A DNA stretch of 64,000 nucleotides. It comes from Osedax fenrisi. Lineage: Eukaryota; Annelida; Polychaeta; Sabellida; Siboglinidae. Below, piece by piece: positions 60,970 through 64,000 of this stretch (position 1 is the first letter of the stretch; the number at the start of each line of letters is the position of its first letter). Below the pieces are notes generated by a model. That model saw only the letters and a program-made list of their open reading frames with translations, did no database searches and was not told the DNA's origin. The DNA lies in NCBI GenBank assembly GCA_964019155.1, contig OZ025240.1, forward strand, positions 84,580,537 to 84,644,536, given 5' to 3'. A program made the translations under genes and the position numbers.

Positions 60970-62297
60970 GTATATATATGTGTCAAATATATTATTTTAA
61001 ACCAATTGGATTTTAAATAATAATAAAAATATATATATACCAAAATATTTTAATATTAAATTTAATTGTAGTAGTTTATAATATGTGCATATAACATTAT
61101 ATATATATATATAATTATTTGAGTAAACGAATTTTAACATGAATAATTAATTGAATTTATCTCAATATCCTTGAATATAACCTATTGAACTCATTTTCAC
61201 CTTTAACCGCTAAAATCAAATCACGGATCTACCATCACAACATATTTAAATTTGACAAAAATGATTTATATTATTTTAAGTATTAATACAACTTTATTTT
61301 ATAAAAAAGTCGAGCAAATATAATACTATTTCTTTTTAATAACTATAGCATTTAAAAATTGTATATGTATGTAATTAATTTAAATAACAACTCATTTTTA
61401 AACTAATTAATAATGTTTATTTAATAAATTTGTAATAAATTATTACAAATTTAATTTGAAATTATATTATTTAACAAATTATTTATTAAATAGTAACTTA
61501 TTTATTAAATATAATACTATTTTATATTATTTATAACATGAATTTTAGAATTATATCATAATAATTATATATAATATTTATAGAAATAATATAATAAGTA
61601 TTAGTTGTATTCTCAATAATTTCTTGAAACTTTTATTAAAACCATACATTTACCATAAATGTTATGGTTTTATGATAAACTTTATCATAAAGTACACTTT
61701 ATTTGCTTGATGAGTAAACTACCCAATTAATACTAAAATATTAATATGATATTAAATCTTAATATCTATTATTAATTGATTTTAAATATCATATATTATA
61801 AAATACAATTGTGTACAATATATTGATACAAATAATTTGTTATAATATATATTAAATATTGATTCTATAATAGAACAATATATTTATTAAATAATTTAAT
61901 GATTATATAGTATATAATTAATATACACAAGAATATTATTTAAAATTATACAATATTATTTTAATATTTGTGTTCCATTAGCTAGATATATTTATATTAT
62001 ATATTTTATATATAATATTGTATATATATATTTGTATATACTATCAAATAAGAGACTAATATTAAGTTGAAATGTATATCTTAAAAATGTTATTTTAATA
62101 TATAAAATATAAAAATTTATTAATAATCCCTACAGTATTATATTTGCGTATTTTGTTTAACATTTTCTTTCGAATAATTTATAATTTATAATTAAAACAT
62201 TATATATATTTTGTTTTCATAATCAACTTTTACAAATACCAGTTTTAGTAAAATAAACATTTTTTAATTATATAATAAATTTATATTAATTTTGAAA

Positions 62298-63799
62298 ATG
62301 AATTGTTCATATGTGTTTATTAATTCAAAATTTATATTAAATGTAAAGAATTTGATTTGTAATTCACACCATAGCGTTAGATCTATTTCATCGTCACATA
62401 CTATATATTCTCGAAGGTTTAGAAATCACAATGTTAATTATAATAATGGAAAATTTCAAGAAAAAGCTGATTTATTTGTAAAATATTTAAGTATACAAGA
62501 AAGGGAAATATTATCTAACTCTCTTTCTATAAAAAAGAAAAAACCTACAAAAACTGATATTCCCATGAATGATGAAGCATATAAGCAAGGTTTAAAAATC
62601 TATTATATATATATATATAGTTTTTATATATTATAGTTTTTAATTATAATTTTCTTTAATTGTTTTCTTTATTATTATTTATATAAAATATATACTTTGT
62701 TTTCATTTTGATTGTATATACAAGTTATAGAATATACACGCTTACATTGATGTATGCGATTATTTATTTAATAAGTTAAATTATATCATTTATATAATTT
62801 TTATAATAATGTTTTAATATTTATAATTTATTTAAATGAAATAAAAATAGTCTATTCTCATTTCATATAGACACATCGGATATGAACGATGCTATAAAAT
62901 ATCAATTATAATAAATCTTTATACACAGATTAATAATAGGAATTTTAATTTACTTAATTAAATGTCATAACGCTTACATATCGTAATCGTACATTAATAT
63001 TTATGTTCTATATCGTTTCTTCATTATTTCATAACGTTTGTTTAATAGTTTATAAATAAGTGAATATAAAATAAATTAACATATATTCACAGGGGATTAT
63101 TTAATTTAATTAGTGTGTATAAATCGTGATATAATAATATCTCCCAATCCGTCTCAACATTATGTTGCTAGTGTTGACGAGTGTTTTGGTTATATGAATG
63201 TGGGTATTTTAGTTTAACAATGTACTGGTTGGGTTGGGTTTGAACCTGTTTTAAACCTTAGTATACAATAATTGTGGTTTTTGTTCTAAAATTATATCTA
63301 ATTATGATTGATTGAACGAAATTATCTCGTAAAATAAACAATCCTAAAATATTCACATATTTTAATATCGATGAAATTAAATTTTATTACTTTACGCTAA
63401 AAACCCGAAACTAACGAATTAACAATTCGCAAAACTCCAGTAAAACATAAATCCTTAGATTAATTTTTAGATTTTGTGATTTTTTCTGACTACGTCGATG
63501 TTAAATATTCATGATAGTAACACGATCATTAACGATACCACAATACACCTCATACATGAAGAACATCTAATACCACTCCTGCATTATGCATGTTAAACTG
63601 CTATAATATGTATTATTAACACCACTCCTACAGTTTTCATGTTAAACTATTATAATATGTATTACTACCACCACTCCTACATCAAGCATGTTAAACTACT
63701 ATAATATGTATTACTACCACCACTCCTACAGTTTTCATGTTCAATTGTATCCCGTTTATCGCGTTTGGATTCCTCGACAATGCATTCATGATATTGGCC
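62298..63799 (+). CDS. TMEM65: TMEM65 homologue, first two exons, truncated by window end
   Basis: TMEM65 is a multi-pass mitochondrial inner-membrane protein, linked in mammals to mitochondrial Na+/Ca2+ handling. Exon 1 is 62298-62589 and exon 2 is 63732-63799, with consistent phase (G + TT). Exon 1 starts with a Met that fits a mitochondrial presequence: basic, Ser/Asn-rich, few acids (SSSHTIYSRRFRNH). It continues into ADLFVKYLSIQEREIL, which resembles the family's helix before the membrane domain. Exon 2 gives FMFNCIPFIAFGFLDNAFMI, matching the family signature NAIPFIGFGFLDNAIMIVAG. Exon 1 alone would not identify the gene; exon 2 does. The donors are GTTTAA and GTTAGT. The remaining exons lie beyond base 64000. 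Its start faces the HNRNPM start across 2.3 kb. Confidence 0.82.
63572..63731 (+). repeat. 49-bp tandem repeat carrying decoy TMEM65 exon 2 acceptors
   Basis: Units start at ACCACTCCT at 63572, 63621, 63670 and 63719 (period 49). The last contains the true exon 2 acceptor. The unit at 63621 has the same acceptor and first exon bases (CTACAGTTTTCATGTT); the units at 63572 and 63670 have lost the AG. Confidence 0.9.
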
Positions 63800-63898
63800 G
63801 TTAGTACCACGTAGAGTGTAATATGCTGTATATGCTAGGCAGTGTGTGAGGTGGAGGCGTGTGGTAATTAGTGTAGTTAGAGGCTATAACCTATAGGA

Positions 63899-64000
63899 AC
63901 CATTTTGAGATAACACTCCCTATCTATGCAACGTGATTAATATGCATGCGCCCCGCTACTATTAGTAGTATCGAATTAACTGCAACAGTTTATATTAGCC
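63899..64000 (-). mobile_element. CAAAG...CTTTG family, third copy, damaged end
   Basis: GATAACACTCCCTATCTATG and TAGTAGTATCGAA match the 454-bp elements at 31255-31330 with several substitutions. The terminal repeat is partly deleted (ATTTTGAGATAACACT) and the copy runs off the window. Confidence 0.65.

Larger units (their letters stand above)
59992..62297. other. Divergent HNRNPM-TMEM65 intergenic region
   Basis: It should hold both promoters; no TATA/CCAAT arrangement stands out in the AT-rich sequence. It contains three tiny palindromic elements (60789-60807, 60883-60898, 60921-60969). Confidence 0.5.

Overview
The window is AT-rich eukaryotic (animal) DNA: long intergenic and intronic stretches full of (AT)n and A/T runs, with short GC-richer exons. 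No bacterial operon, plasmid or viral unit is present. All protein evidence points to a metazoan with many introns and many small DNA transposons. The sequence alone does not fix the phylum, but the housekeeping genes and lack of CpG loss in exons suggest an invertebrate.

Three cellular genes can be assembled exon by exon. (1) A complete importin-4 (IPO4) homologue on the + strand, 1985-27954, with 30 coding exons and 1064 codons plus stop; every intron is GT-AG and all phases close. (2) A heterogeneous nuclear ribonucleoprotein M / MYEF2 homologue on the - strand, 59991-43433, with 12 coding exons and three RRMs; its third RRM stops early, so a last exon may be missing. (3) The first two exons of a TMEM65 homologue (mitochondrial inner membrane) on the + strand, 62298-63799, running off the right edge. 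IPO4 and HNRNPM converge on a 15.5 kb transposon-filled spacer (27955-43432). HNRNPM and TMEM65 are head to head across 2.3 kb.

The rest is mobile DNA, mostly non-autonomous: TA-target (Tc1/mariner/pogo-like) elements, hAT-like elements with 8-bp target duplications, TTAA-target elements with GGG termini, a tRNA-derived SINE, a large fold-back element, a CAAAG...CTTTG family with 7-bp target duplications, a decayed hAT transposase in two separate pieces, and an internally deleted Ty3/gypsy element with a 3' LTR inside HNRNPM intron 1.

The most unusual observations are: (a) 5' splice sites across all three genes carry T at intron position +3 in 29 of 42 introns (GTTAGT/GTTTGT type), where animals almost always have A or G; (b) intron/exon borders are repeatedly tandem-duplicated, giving decoy 3' splice sites in front of IPO4 exon 11 and TMEM65 exon 2 and probably IPO4 exon 3; (c) transposon copies reduced to almost nothing but their inverted termini (16 to 49 bp) but still flanked by perfect 7- or 8-bp target duplications.
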